Assembly: GCA_037179385.1 (NCBI GenBank)
Contig: CM074179.1
Location: forward strand, 36,295,905-36,359,904
Direction: 5' to 3'
DNA from: Holothuria scabra
Lineage: Eukaryota; Echinodermata; Holothuroidea; Aspidochirotida; Holothuriidae
DNA length: 64,000 nt
The notes under the pieces were generated by a model. That model made no database searches. It was not told the DNA's origin and was given only the letters and a program-made list of their open reading frames with translations. The stretch's first letter is position 1, and the number at the start of each line of letters is the position of its first letter. A program made the position numbers and the translations under genes. Shown here one piece after another: positions 1-11,575 of this stretch.

Positions 1-2328
1 AGCCTTTGTTAAACTAACACGTTCTAGACACTGCCAGGAACTTCCATTTAACAGTAGGAAATAAATTTCATGAAAATCTATATACTTGTGGTGAAATTGG
101 CATACCCATGCCAAAAATGAAGTAATTAACATGTCAGCCTGATGAACAGATCTTTCGTTTTAAAATTTTTATATTTTGCTCTACCGCACTTGGCCACTTA
201 CTCCTATGTGTATTAACACCGGCACTAAATGTACATAATATAGGGCAAAACTTCAAACCAGAATCAACATAAATACCAAATGATGTGCACTTTAGACCAT
301 CTTAATATCATTGAGTTTGAGTTTCCTTCAATATAAATTGTCAAATTATCTCACTTGTTTATTAACATACAGTAATGAAGTGGATAAACTTCCAAAAACT
401 TACCGATGCCTCTTACATTACCCATGCCATTCAATACTCTTTAGCCCTAACAACTCATGAAAATTAACTCTAACAGTCACCCTTTTCAAGGTGTACCATT
501 TGCAAGGTTTTGATTTTTTAACCTGTGATGAACCCAAAGGACCTTTGACCTCCAATAAAACAATGGCAATCATCTCCTCAAAATGGGCAATCCACATGGT
601 AAGTATAAGATTCCTGACAGTTACCCTTCATGAGAAATAATGTTCACAACAATTTCACCTTTTCATCTCTGGTGACCCCAGATGAAATTTGACCTCCACC
701 AAAAACAATAGGGATCATCTACTGAATGTGAGCAATCTACATGCCAAGTGTGAGGTCCCTCGGAGTTTCCTTTTCTTGAGATATTGTGTTTACAAGCGGG
801 CATCACACACACATACATCCACACGACATCACCATCGCATAGATTCCTTGCCTGCCTTTGGCAAGGAGACCCAAAGCCTGCCTTGTACTTTCTTTCTTCC
901 AAAAACAAAACAAAACAAAAAACAAAACATTGTCCACAGCCTGTTACATTTAGAGTGGTTGGCCAATCTTAAATTCTGTAAGAGCAACCAGGTGATTTTT
1001 GTAGATACTGTAGCTACAGGTAACCTTGGATTCCATCTAAAGTTTGGGGCAATACTATTACCCAGTACACAATGACAAATATTCATGGTCATGCAGTCTC
1101 CCCATGTCCCACTCTGCATGTTCTGTATCAACTACATTGATTTACTAACTGTACTGTATCTCACTCCTACATTTTACTTACCACAGCCTCAAGTGATGGA
1201 CAGAGCTGTTACCCAAATGAACCAACATGCATCACAGAATGGCACTTCATGCATCAAATGATATCAAATGGGGAATGCAACACAATTTTTGCTGTTGCAG
1301 CATTTGCAACAGAGAGAGTCAAAGTTCTTCATTCCTGGTATTATTATTACAATCCAATATACTATATATTACATATACTATACATTACATTACATATACT
1401 ATATTAAATATATATATACAGTACTATATTAGGTCCCATAATGACCAAAAGATCTCTTACCTATGCACAAAAAGCTTCTCCGTCTTTAGAAACATACAAA
1501 AGGGGAGGTTACGGTAGCTGTCATTTTGCTGGATCCATCCCATCTACAGTAGTCATAGGAGATACAGAAGGATACAATGCTGTTCAACTCTTGTTGTACT
1601 GTGCAACTTCTTTTCCGAATGCGTCCCTCTACAATACACTGTACTGTACAAATGGAAAAATTATTACATACAGCTTACTGTACTCCACGTGATTGAAAGT
1701 GCACATCAAATATTTCAGGTGGGGATTTTGAGTGCAATTGTACACCATCACTCACCTCTAATCACTGTAAGGGGTGTGATTTTCCACCATCTTAACAAGA
1801 CTGATACTGTACAGTAGCTCATATATAACTACTGTATACTGTAGAACTTAAAAAAGCAACACACCTGTAGTACCACACTCCTTAATTTCCTGAGGATTGT
1901 GATTTGTGGGTTTTTTGTAGCACATCTGGAAATTCCAAAAATCAGGACCTGATGTTATTATAACATAGAATAAAAGCATTTCTCATACAGTACAGCAACA
2001 ATGCCTGGTTGAGTAACATGTATAAACCTGAAAGTGATGAAGGAGTTAGGAGTCTTGTTCCCAAGTAAAGTACAGTACGAGCAGGTGCCACTTGAGGAAG
2101 TGGTGGACTCTTCATTGTTACATTTGAATATGCCATAAAGCATTGCCATGACCCAAATTGAAATCATCCTGTAGGGCTAGACATTCGGATTAGACTTATG
2201 CCTAGTGGTATAGTACATGTGTATACTGCACAAAGACACAGGAGGGCAGTCCATGTGCTTTTCTCATTTTGTGTCTCTTTCAGTGTGTCCAACAACTCTA
2301 TGGGGCTACCGATTACTGGATTAATTAC
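1..2328. other. Gene-free AT-rich stretch
   Basis: I see no supported gene here. Open frames on both strands are short, overlap each other and lack domain-like composition. The stretch is rich in the heptamer TACTGTA and its complement TACAGTA (for example near 370, 1008, 1153, 1416, 1546, 1640, 1804, 1833 and 1987). A TA-rich patch lies at 1355-1435. Two donor-like sites on the minus strand (near 398 and 1180) have no open exon behind them. Confidence 0.5.
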
Positions 2329-2377
2329 CTTGGCACAGTATTCTTGTCCATATTTTTCCATTTCTTGCTTGAATTCC
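2329..2377 (-). CDS. Putative internal coding exon (unknown gene)
   Basis: On the minus strand a pyrimidine-containing acceptor ending in CACAG is followed by 49 nt and then a good donor (AAG|GTAATT). The exon reads G + EFKQEMEKYGQEYCAK without a stop, so it would enter in phase 2 and leave in phase 0. The peptide is hydrophilic and helical in character. I do not recognise the protein and found no convincing neighbouring exon, so this rests only on splice signals and an open frame. Confidence 0.28.
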
Positions 2378-2470
2378 CTGTGTATAAGGATCAAAATCTT
2401 TACAGTTCAGTAAATTCTGTTAAAGCTACATGAAGCTTGTATCTGGCCAATGAATTGAAGGCCCTGTGCT

Positions 2471-2751
2471 CAGGCTTCGAAATTTTTTTCTTTTGTACAG
2501 TACTTGTCCGACGGGCTAGCTGTTTTCTCAATCTACTTGCCCGCATAAATATCTACTGTTCTTGTCCAATTCAAATCTGTTGAGAACATATAATTTTTGA
2601 AGTCTAAAAGTACAAATGCCGTTTTGTGCCACTCAAAAATTTAAGGCTGGGACTACTTTCCCAGCGGGCTGCAACATTGAGCTGGGTATATAGTTGCCCG
2701 AGTGATTTTTTACTTTTCCCGGCCGTCGGGCGGGGGATTTGTCGAAGCCTG
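2471..2751. mobile_element. hAT-type MITE with 8 bp target duplication
   Basis: A 281 bp non-coding element with terminal inverted repeats beginning CAGGCTTCGA at both ends. It is flanked by a perfect 8 bp direct repeat, CCTGTGCT, at 2463-2470 and 2752-2759. The CAGG terminus and 8 bp duplication are typical of hAT elements; the element is too small to encode transposase and must be non-autonomous. An unoccupied relative of the target sequence lies at about 3013-3045. Confidence 0.8.
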
Positions 2752-3012
2752 CCTGTGCTGCTAAACAGGAAGGTACTGTAACTGGTCCACTAAAACATTT
2801 ATAGTTTCTTTTGGTAAATGAGTGTAACAAGAAAATTCTTCATGAGTACTGCAACAGTAAAGATTAGGAACCCTCGATAATTCTTCACAATCATTCTAGG
2901 AACAAAGACCTACAAACAAGGCCCTTTTCTGCACATTATTATCGAAACAGGGATTAATTTAGCATTCAAATTTTGCATTGCAGTTTTGAAGATTTTGGGG
3001 TCTTTCACACAT

Positions 3013-3330
3013 TGAAGGCCCTGTGCTGCTAAACAGTAAGGTAACTGGTAACTGGAGAGCGTGGTGGCCTATTGGTTAAGGCATTGGACTTGTGATCTAA
3101 GGATTGCTGGTTGGATTTCCACTCGAGTCATTATGTTGTGTTCTTGAGCAAGATGCTTTATCTCGATTGCTTCTCTCCACCCAGGTGTTAAATGGGTATG
3201 TGGCTGTATGTGCCTGCTCCTATGGGAAGTCCCCCAGGGGACACAATGAAGTTGCATTAGGCCAGGCACGAACAGCAAGGGATGTGCACTTTTATAGTGT
3301 GGGTTTGACGAGTTATCAGTGACCAGGGGT
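3013..3330 (+). mobile_element. tRNA-derived SINE, 5' part
   Basis: A tRNA-like head at about 3053-3127 has a box A-like segment (TGGCCTATTGGTTAAGG) and a box B-like segment (GGTTGGATTTCC), the internal Pol III promoter of tRNA-derived SINEs. A central body follows. The SINE is cut by a hAT MITE at 3331 and resumes at 3710. The first 40 bases of this entry are a separate repeated sequence also found around the hAT element at 2471. Confidence 0.65.
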
Positions 3331-3701
3331 TAGGGCTGTGAACATTTAGCAAAATAACTAAACGTTTAACCTCAAAAATTTGCGATTGTTATGCGACTAA
3401 TCGCGATTACCTTATCACAAAAAAAATTATTTCAGTATGTAGTGACTGATACTGAATGTAATGCAGAAATAATAAATAGTATCTTGCATTGTAAAATCAA
3501 ATTATTCTGAAACTTTGAAGCCTACAAGGTCCAAATATGCCCAGGATGTTCCATTTAACTAAAACCAGGGATCATCAGAGTATACAAATGGATAAAAACT
3601 CTCAAAAACAGGTTTTGCAATTAATCGCTTGTAGCTTTGTACTAAACATTTATTCCACATGCGATCGTTTAGCGATTAATCGCTACACGTTCACAGCCCT
3701 A
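3331..3701. mobile_element. hAT-type MITE inserted in a SINE
   Basis: A 371 bp element with terminal inverted repeats starting TAGGGCTGTGAAC. Perfect 8 bp target duplications, CCAGGGGT, lie at 3323-3330 and 3702-3709. The flanks join into a continuous SINE when the element and one duplication are removed. Both the terminus and the duplication length fit the hAT superfamily. No transposase is encoded. Confidence 0.85.
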
Positions 3702-3800
3702 CCAGGGGTAACGATTGTGAAGCACTTTGAGATGTTGAACATACAGTACATATAAGGCACTGTATAAATCCAATTATTATTAATATTATTATTGTTTGTG
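3702..3800 (+). mobile_element. tRNA-derived SINE, 3' part
   Basis: This continues the SINE of 3053-3330 after the hAT insertion. It carries a tail of the kind seen on SINEs mobilised by LINEs, an AAGGCACTGTATAAATCC-type segment ending in ATT repeats at about 3770-3795. The SINE is 5' to 3' on the plus strand. Confidence 0.6.
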
Positions 3801-3963
3801 AAAATACAAGGGTTATGCACACAAAAAAATTGCTACACAAATTTTCATTTGTGTACTACCAACTTGGTCTGTTTGTGTAGCAAATTGCAGTGCGGTACTG
3901 GATAAATTATTCCCTGCTAAATCATTTCAAATTGCATACGGCTACAGTACTGTACCTTGAATG

Positions 3964-4077
3964 TTATCCCTGCAGAGGCACTAATCTTTTGAAGGCATAG
4001 ATTTCTGACACAGAAACTTGAAAATCTTCTTCAGAGGCTTGTTCCTTCCTTGTAACTTGATTTTTCCAAAGTTGGAT
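3964..4077 (-). CDS. Putative terminal exon (unknown gene)
   Basis: An acceptor ending in TACTTTCAG at about 4078 is followed by an open frame of 37 codons (starting IQLWKNQVTRKEQASEEDFQ) to a TAA. A second frame is also open for about 30 codons, so the phase is not settled. No polyadenylation signal is evident just downstream. This may be a real last exon on the minus strand or chance; I do not recognise the protein. Confidence 0.22.
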   Translation of the reverse strand: MQLWKNQVTRKEQASEEDFQVSVSEIYAFKRLVPLQG

Positions 4078-4683
4078 CTGAAAGTAGGGCAATTTAAGTA
4101 AGTTGGTTCCTTTTTTGATTTGGACTTTGGACTGTACTACGGTAGAATGACCCACAACTTACCAAGTACAGTAGGGTACTGTAGGAGGTCATGGCTTGGC
4201 AAATTGAACAACTGCACAGTACCTCTTGGAAACCATATAAATTCCAACCACGCATGTTCATTAACACCTGACAGAAAAAAAGGAGAAAAAAAAGAGGAAA
4301 AGTCTGGTAAAAAAAATAAACTACTGAACATATACTGTACTACAGTACAGTAATGTAACTTCCTAATTCCCAACAGTACTGCACACCTACATGTAACACT
4401 ATAGGCCAGCAGTAATTCCTCTCAAGAGATTAGGTTATCCCACTGTAATTTTGGATTCCAATTTTGTTTAATAGTTTGTCCAAAATACAGTAGTGTACCT
4501 AAACCTAAACAAGGGTATTTTGGTACCACCAGTACAGTATCTATATACTGCAATAAACTGTAGCCAATACTGTACTTGTAGCATGCTTCTGTACAGGTAC
4601 AGTGGTTAGACTGCAGTAGTTGCGGACTGGGCTATAGCACTTACTAAGGCTAAATTCTTGAAAAAATGACTAAGTCTAGATGT

Positions 4684-5708
4684 CCGTGAGAGGGTTTTGT
4701 TTTGCCCGCCAAGGCCACTCCCAACGAGCCAATGCCCTCAAACTTCACACACTTGTAGAATGACACTAAAAATCTTTTTCAACTCCCCCTTTAAGAGTAT
4801 GGGTCATTCCCTGTCAAATCACCCAATTTTTGAGAAAGTTGTTGCTTGACCAACTCAAAAAATTCCCAAAATATTTGTATGTGTAGACAGTGATGAAACA
4901 AGCATATCCTGAAGATTTTGGCGAAATTCCTAAAACTTTGACCAAATTAAAATTCGTTGAAATTTTGCAAATCTGTGGCAAAATGACATTTTGGCATTTT
5001 TGTCAATTTTGAGGGCCAATTTCTCAGCAAATACATAACCCACCAGCCTGTATTATTAACATAATGAAACTGTCCCATAGAACCGGTTTCAGTAATATGA
5101 AGCTTTTCAAAAGTTGTTTTGTAAAGTTGTGGCTCCCTTAAGTGGCCAAAATTTGCATTTTTGACAATTTTCGCCTCCGGTGATTTGACATGGAATGACC
5201 TGTATATCAGTATTTGCTTGGGAAGGGGGACCTCCGAAAGTTGGCTTACTCCTGCTATTCATCTCCCATTGACTTAACACGTGAATCACTTTTCAAAAAA
5301 TAGACTACTGTAAGTTCAGATGTCCATGAGAGGGTGAGTTTTGTTTTGCCCACCAAGGTCACTCCCGATGAGCCAAGTCGTCGAACTTCACACACAGTGA
5401 CACTAGGGATTTTTCCTGAAACCCCTTTGAAAGGTATATCCCTGTTCGTTAGGGGAAGAGGTCCTCCCAAGGTTGGCTTACTCCTGCAATTCATTTTCCA
5501 TTGACTTAATACGTGAATCACTTTTCAAAAATTGACTAAAGCCTTCTTTGGGAGGTCCCCCTTCTCAAACAAATAGGGAAATACTCTACGCAGGGGAGTT
5601 GAAAAAGAATTCGTACTGTAGTGTTATTCTACACGTGTGTGAAGTTTGAGGGCATTGGCTGGTCGGGAGTGGCCTTGGCCGGCAAAACAAAACGCACCCT
5701 CTCAAGGA
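4684..5708. repeat. Fold-back repeat with internal direct repeats
   Basis: About 85 bases at 4684-4766 (from the GTGAGAGGG segment to the AATGACACT segment) recur inverted at about 5624-5704. Inside, a roughly 240 bp unit is partly repeated directly: the motif TTGGCTTACTCCTGC is at about 5239 and about 5474, and the inverted-repeat sequence itself appears a third time near 5325-5400. The arrangement suggests a fold-back transposon or a decayed inverted-repeat element. Open frames in it are short. Confidence 0.55.
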
Positions 5709-5728
5709 AACATGAACATAGTCACTCG

Positions 5729-5972
5729 CAGGGCTGGAATTAAGGTTCCAGCAGGGCAAGGCCATTTTCCTATCGGTTTTAAGGGCATCTCATGCAAACT
5801 GAGAGGGCACCAAGGCCAAACATGTGATTTTGTATTGACCACTATGTAATCTCACAGAAAGGGCATAGAGGCCAAAAGGCCTTGATGGTCATTAAATTTT
5901 ATAGGGCATCAAGGCCATTGCAGAAGATACGAAGGCCATGGCCTTCGTGGCCTTCGATTAATTCCAGCCCTG
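5729..5972. mobile_element. Small MITE, probably hAT-type
   Basis: A 244 bp element with inverted termini CAGGGCTGGAATTAA, flanked on both sides by CACTCG (5723-5728 and 5973-5978). The interior repeats the word AAGGCC many times. CAGGG termini fit hAT elements. The visible duplication is only 6 bp, so two bases may have mutated or the class may differ. Confidence 0.7.
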
Positions 5973-6203
5973 CACTCGCTGCATCAAAAGTGTAGGCCAA
6001 CGCTTGGCTCGTAATAGCATGGATGGGTGGAATTTCACACATGCAACTACAGTATTTAAGAAATGTTCTAACTAGAACTGAAGATGAAATGCCCCTGAAG
6101 CTATGCATGCTGAATCTGTTAAATTTCCTTACTTGAATCTGTTGAAATCTCAATCAGCCAGATATCTTCAAAATTTCACTTTTAATTGGTGATATGTTGA
6201 CTG

Positions 6204-7027
6204 TAGCCCTTGAAAAGGGCTGTGTTCCTTACATGGCCATTCCTCTCACAACACAGCTACCTGTAACGTTCACAAACGTATCCACTAGCCAGAACAACAA
6301 AATATGAAACAACTGGCCTAGTTTGATATTATGAAAATTGTACATGTAAGTACCTTTGATTGAATGAAAAATGCATTATTGTTGAGATCTCACCACAATA
6401 ACTGCAAAAAGGATAATTTGGAATGAGATAAAAGCAAAATTTAGCACTGCAATGTGTCGTCCTCTGCACGAGTAGCTGCCATTTTCTTTTGGTGTATGAA
6501 GGAAGGGATCTCAGTTGCTAAGGGACAGAAGCATTCAAGTCTACGCCCCAATCCATAGTGTAATATAAATACTGTATACACTTCTTATTGCTGCAGAATC
6601 AAAGATGGTTTTTTATATGAAGACAGCTACGCAGGTGAAGTATCATGTTTGACAAGTTTTCACATTTTGTCCTTTGAAGCTTTGAGCTCTACTGAGAACA
6701 GTTGTTGAGAACTCCAAAACATGACGCATTGTCTTACTGTTAGTGTTAGGGTCAAAATTGGCAGTGAAAATTCAGCCATTGTTTGATGAAACTTTGTAAA
6801 CATCTTTTGCAGAAAGGTAAATGCAGTGCCAGAGATCATCTGTGTGAAGTGTTTTGAGAATATTTAATTATCTGTCATATGTTATTTGAGGACACAAGAG
6901 ATGATTGTCTGAGGGCATCCTGGCTAGTGGGTATGTTTGTCAACGTTAGCTGCGCCAAGGCTTTGTAGTGAGCGGAATGAGCCCAAGACATGTACAGTAA
7001 TGAACACACAGCCCTGTTCAAGGGCTA
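6204..7027. mobile_element. Inverted-repeat element, class unknown
   Basis: Ends are bounded by near-identical inverted repeats. Each begins TAGCCCTTGAA and contains a small internal palindrome (AGCCCTTGAAAAGGGCT on the left). About 820 bp lies between them with no coding capacity. No clean target duplication is visible. Confidence 0.5.
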
Positions 7028-8323
7028 TGATGACTGGAACAGCTGTTGTTGTCGTTAGTTACTGTCTGTAGGTAGAGATTGCAAGCAACCAAAGGGAGAG
7101 TGCAAAATATATTATGACCTCATAGTAATGTTTCCTGTAATCAACCACTGGGTTTACTGCATGCTCCTGCTAACAGCAAAGAAAAATGGAGCAAAAAAGT
7201 GTGATTTTTCCTGACCTTAATTCAAGAATCAACCTATGGCTACAGTGAGGATAAAACGAAAATAATTTGGGCAAAGCACTGGGTTCGATTTACCCGGGTG
7301 CACACGCGCACAGGTGCATGTAGAATTTCCAACGTGCATGTAACTGTGGAGGCTTACATGCACTTCGTGCATGTACAGTAGACTTCAGACCTAGCCTACA
7401 AACTTCATGGTCAAATACATGTTACAAGTCAAGTTGCAGCACAAAGTAATCCTAATATACAGTAGCTGTCCCAATTGTCCCTTGCATCGTTGTTTCTTGC
7501 ATACTGTCAGATAGACAAGGCGGACATTTCACCAAAAAATTTGAGCGTGTCTCCTTTCGTACCGCAACATCAGTATCAACCATCATCACATCGCACATGT
7601 ACAGTACTTCTCCAAGTAATGTTGCTCCTAGCCTCCTACCGAGTACCGGGGTTTGCATTAGCAGCGGGATTGCGGGAATACCGCACAAAGAATATTCAAA
7701 ATAGTCAAGCTCAACAAATGCACACACTAAGTCAGTGCAGTAATGCACTCATGAATGGACATGTACGTTCCGTACGTAAATCCCAAGAACGCTTCTTGCA
7801 TGCACTGTCTAGTTCGTAAAGAGTAGTTATTGTTGTCCTGAGAGAGCTTGACACTGGTGGTACAATGTAAACTGAAACTCTGTGTACAGTTTGCACATGG
7901 CTGCTTTCAACTTGAAGGTGACTTTTAAAGTTACAGGCTACAGTAGGCTTTCAAAGTATTCATATAGACAATACATTAGGATGGCGAGTGAGCTGGTGCC
8001 AGCAGCTCTAAGGAAAAAGTATGGTACATCAAAAGTAGCGTAGTAAAAGTTTTGAAAATGTTGATAAGGGCAAATTTAAAGTATTTTACACATGCCTCAC
8101 ACATGTTTTGAGAAATAAATGCCAACAACATAATTTTGGCATCCTGTAATTTTCACGATGTGGTTTGCTTCTATAAGAGTAAGACTACAGCCTTTCACAT
8201 TTAGTGTGTACCACAGTGGCATTGAAATTTGAAAGGACTTGGATGGATCAGAGACTTGAACTTTTAAACCACAATGTCACAACTTTAGTTGCATGTGAAA
8301 CTGGTGAAACCTTGTAATCACCC
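7028..8323. other. Gene-free stretch
   Basis: No supported gene. Overlapping open frames on both strands at 7452-7819 look like shadows of non-coding sequence. Short direct repeats of GTGCATGTA occur near 7311-7375 and reappear near 11270-11335, suggesting a shared decayed repeat. Confidence 0.4.
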
Positions 8324-8895
8324 TTAAGGGAAGTGTTTAAGGTCATTACCAGATTTGGTATGTCAGAGGGGTATTTATTCTAAGCATTTTGGTGAAATTT
8401 ACATTGAAATCCATTGTATATTTCTCAAGATATGAGCACGTAAAGTTTTCACATAATTTTCAACAGGAAGTGAACTTGAAGCAAGCACATATGACATCAT
8501 ATCCCCACATAAGTGCACAGTCTTTTTTGTTTTCTTTAAATTTTAGAGTTGATTTTCTCCTCAAACATCCCACATTATCAAAACGTGATTGCCTAAGGGG
8601 CATGAGAACTTTACAAACTTTGCATCACCCACAGGAAGGTCCTACTCCATTTAACTCCAAGGTCAACACAAGAGTCTAATAAAACAAAGGGAAACAAAGC
8701 ATTCCTAGTCAATGTGAGGAAGTGATATAAGCTCTGCTGCCCTCAAACTCACTTTGGAACACAAATCTACTGACTTCATTTACTGATATCTCGAGAACTA
8801 CATGTCAGATTTGAATGAAACTTTCACCACACTATGTAGTTTTCGTTCCTCTTTCACATATGAAAATTAAATTTTTGCTTAAACCTTCCCTTTAA
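8324..8895 (-). mobile_element. TTAA-ended MITE, copy A
   Basis: A 572 bp repeat with termini related to TTAAAGGGAAGGTTTAAG in inverted orientation. A full relative on the opposite strand lies at 24520-25086, and a partial one at about 15995-16480. TTAA at both ends would fit a piggyBac-like non-autonomous element, but the internal termini are not the classic ones, so the class is inference. The open frame inside (8389-8679) is not conserved between copies and is not a gene. Confidence 0.65.
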
Positions 8896-9378
8896 AAAGA
8901 GTTAAATAATTGAAGATTGTGTACAATTTTAGCTGTAGCTTAAAATGGATTATTTGGGGATAGTTGGTGCAAACTCTAGGCTTGGGACTTCAAGTACAGT
9001 ATAGCCTGGGCTTGTATTTGAGTAAGGTCACTTGCTCCCTTGTGCTGGCCCAATGTATCTTCAAGCTTAGCTCTGCTAAATATTTAATCTATGCAGAAAA
9101 CATGAGCTTTCCTTCAGAATCGGTGCTGATAGACAAGGTCTGGTTGTGAACTTGTGATGACTACTAGTAAATGGTGAAAAGGTCAAACTGGCTAACGTGG
9201 AATTGTGTACATGCTGTAGGAAGAGATGGGGTGGGGGGGGGGGGGGGGTACGCATGTGTTACAACACTTTTGGTTTGTGCCCAGGAATGTGTGTGTCATT
9301 TTTTTTCCAAGATCTGACTTTGCTGGGGTCTCCCTGCCCTCCCACCAAGATTTAAAATTTCAAACCAATGGGGGAATA

Positions 9379-10953
9379 GGCTCAATCCATAAACTAGGGG
9401 TCCAATGGGGTTTTTACTGACTTTGCAAATATAATGCTATATTTCAAAAACAGGGAATACATCAAACCAGTGTATCAGGTATTTTATTATCCTTTACCAA
9501 CTTGGCTATCTTATGATATATAAACTGAATATCCAAAGTTAAGTAATTTTCAGGAAATAGACTTCTTTGCTTTGGTGTCCCCCCTCATTTTGGAGTAATG
9601 GCTGTGACATTACAAGTATACAAATTTGAATAATCAGAAGAACATACTTATCACAGACTGAATTACTTTGCTCATGTGTCATGGTAAGGGTATCACCAAA
9701 AGTCATCATTTCTAAAAATACGAGCATTAGCGCTCCACCCAATTTTCCAAGTGATACTATTGGAAACAACCTGCCGGACATAACTTTTTGGTGTCCCCCT
9801 ACAGTAGTTATGTTGGTTTTTTAATGTATATTCCATCATTTCTACAAATATGATCATTCTCAGGTGGCCATAGTTTTCTTGATACAAAAAATAGGTCAAA
9901 CTCTTTAAGATACTGTAGTAGCTCATTTGGAAAGAAAAATCAAAACAAAAGATTTTCTAGGTAAAATTCAATATGGGCAGAATTTTGGTGTCCCCCTTAG
10001 TGAGTTACAGTATGTTGGTAAATTCTGATGTTTCACCAATCGCACAAACTAATTAATTTTTGGGTGAACAAAGGTACATGAATAGAAGGTCCCAGAATAT
10101 TACCAGAAAAGTTAATCCCATGGTTTGAGAATCTTGTATTCATTCCTAATGAGCATTTGAATTTTTTGGTGTCCCCCTTCCTGTCAGAGTTATGTCCGCC
10201 ATAAGCAAACGAAAAATTTATGAAAATGGATCTTATTATTCTATCTTACACTATACTGTAGCTGCAAACAGTGGTTTTTGTTGTATTTGAAAGTTTCCAG
10301 CTCAACTTAACATTTAAAAATCAAACTGGCACTTTGAATGTTAGGTGTTATGGGGACACCAAATCTTGGTGTCCCTGTTACACGCGGCAGATATAATGGA
10401 GTGTAATATCTTGCTTATATTACGTATGTCCATGAAGGGACAATAAATAAGATTTCAAATGTTAAGTCTAACAATCTTAGGGTGTCAAAGAGGAAAATTT
10501 GAACACTTAAACATCATTAATTGGTAAAATTCAGTCAATATTGTACAAAAATATGTAAATGTGTAGACATTTTGGCAACTGAAAATTTTTGAGAAAAATG
10601 AAACTGACTTTTGTAATTTTTGGAGTGTTTTTTCAAACTTTTACCATGTTCTTGTCACAGTGGGTACTAAAACACATTCAAATAGGAATTTTCAACCATT
10701 TCAGATTTTCATCATTCTTGTGGGAGGAGGTGAAAGACTGCTTTGGTGTCCCCGTTATGTTGGTCAATTTACTGGCCAAGTTTATGTTTGAATGAGTCTC
10801 CTCATGCATAAATAATGCTCAATGCAAAAATATTTGTATTTTTTGTAACTGTTGTTAATACTCTATCATTAGTGTAAATTTCAATCAGATAAAATGATTT
10901 TTAAATTTTGACCTCATGTCACACTATTGGACCCCTAGTTTATGGATTGAGCC
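9379..10953. mobile_element. Inverted-repeat element with internal tandem repeat
   Basis: Perfect 28 bp inverted repeats lie at 9379-9406 and 10926-10953 (starting GGCTCAATCCATAAACTAGG). The interior is a degenerate tandem array with a period near 200 bp. The signature TTTGGTGTCCCC recurs at about 9571, 9787, 9984, 10165, 10368 and 10742, plus one inverted copy at 10352-10361. No convincing coding sequence is present. This could be a non-autonomous DNA transposon that carries a satellite-like core. Confidence 0.65.
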
Positions 10954-11365
10954 AATACTCAATTTTTTGAGCTGGCCCTAATCCTGGCTCCAACGATTCC
11001 CTTTCACACAGTGAGGTAATGGGGAAATTTTGCCCTTGAAGCGGACAAAAACACACACTTAAGGCCCATTGACATTGCTCACGGCGTGCGAGCGTCAGTT
11101 TTGCTGATAGAACAGGCTGGTGCCACGTAAGATAAGGGTTCAATAAAAATCTGCACATTTGTTTTTACTCAAAATAGGAAAAATGCAAATTGTGCTTTTA
11201 GACACTTCCTCTGCCTATAGCAAAGGTGTTTTTCTCGTAGGTTTTTCTTTAAACTTTCAAATTATCTGGTGCATGCAGAAATTTTGCTGTGCATGTAGAT
11301 TTTTTGAACTACAGTACATCCACAAGTGCATGTAGAAAAAAAATTATAAATTGAGCCCTGGCAAA

Positions 11366-11575
11366 GCAGGGAATAATTTATCCAGTATTGCATCACAAAT
11401 TGCTGCACAAACATGCAAAATTGCTACACAAATGAAAAATTGTGTTTTATGTGTGCATAACCCTTACATTTTCACGAAAAATGTGTGAAAGACCTCAAAA
11501 GTGTTAGAACTTGCTACGCAAAATTTGAATGCTAAATTATTACCTGCAAAATTTAAAATGTATCAACTGGTTTTG
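11366..11575 (-). repeat. Interspersed repeat, unoccupied copy
   Basis: This segment matches, in reverse complement, the sequences on both sides of the SINE/hAT block at about 2940-3012 and 3796-3925. Shared landmarks are GGTCTTTCACACATT next to GTGAAAAT, GGGTTATGCACACA and GGATAAATTATTCCCTGC. It therefore shows the older repeat without the insertion. Confidence 0.65.

Noticed and set aside
663..1131. Four overlapping open frames on both strands at 663-1131
   Set aside because: Mutually overlapping, no domain, no splice or start support, and the sequence contains simple A/C-rich repeats.
7452..7819. Open frames of 98 and 114 codons on opposite strands
   Set aside because: They overlap antisense, lack recognisable motifs and have no supporting splice or start signals.
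8389..8679. Plus-strand open frame of 96 codons
   Set aside because: It lies wholly within the TTAA-ended MITE, and related copies do not keep the frame.
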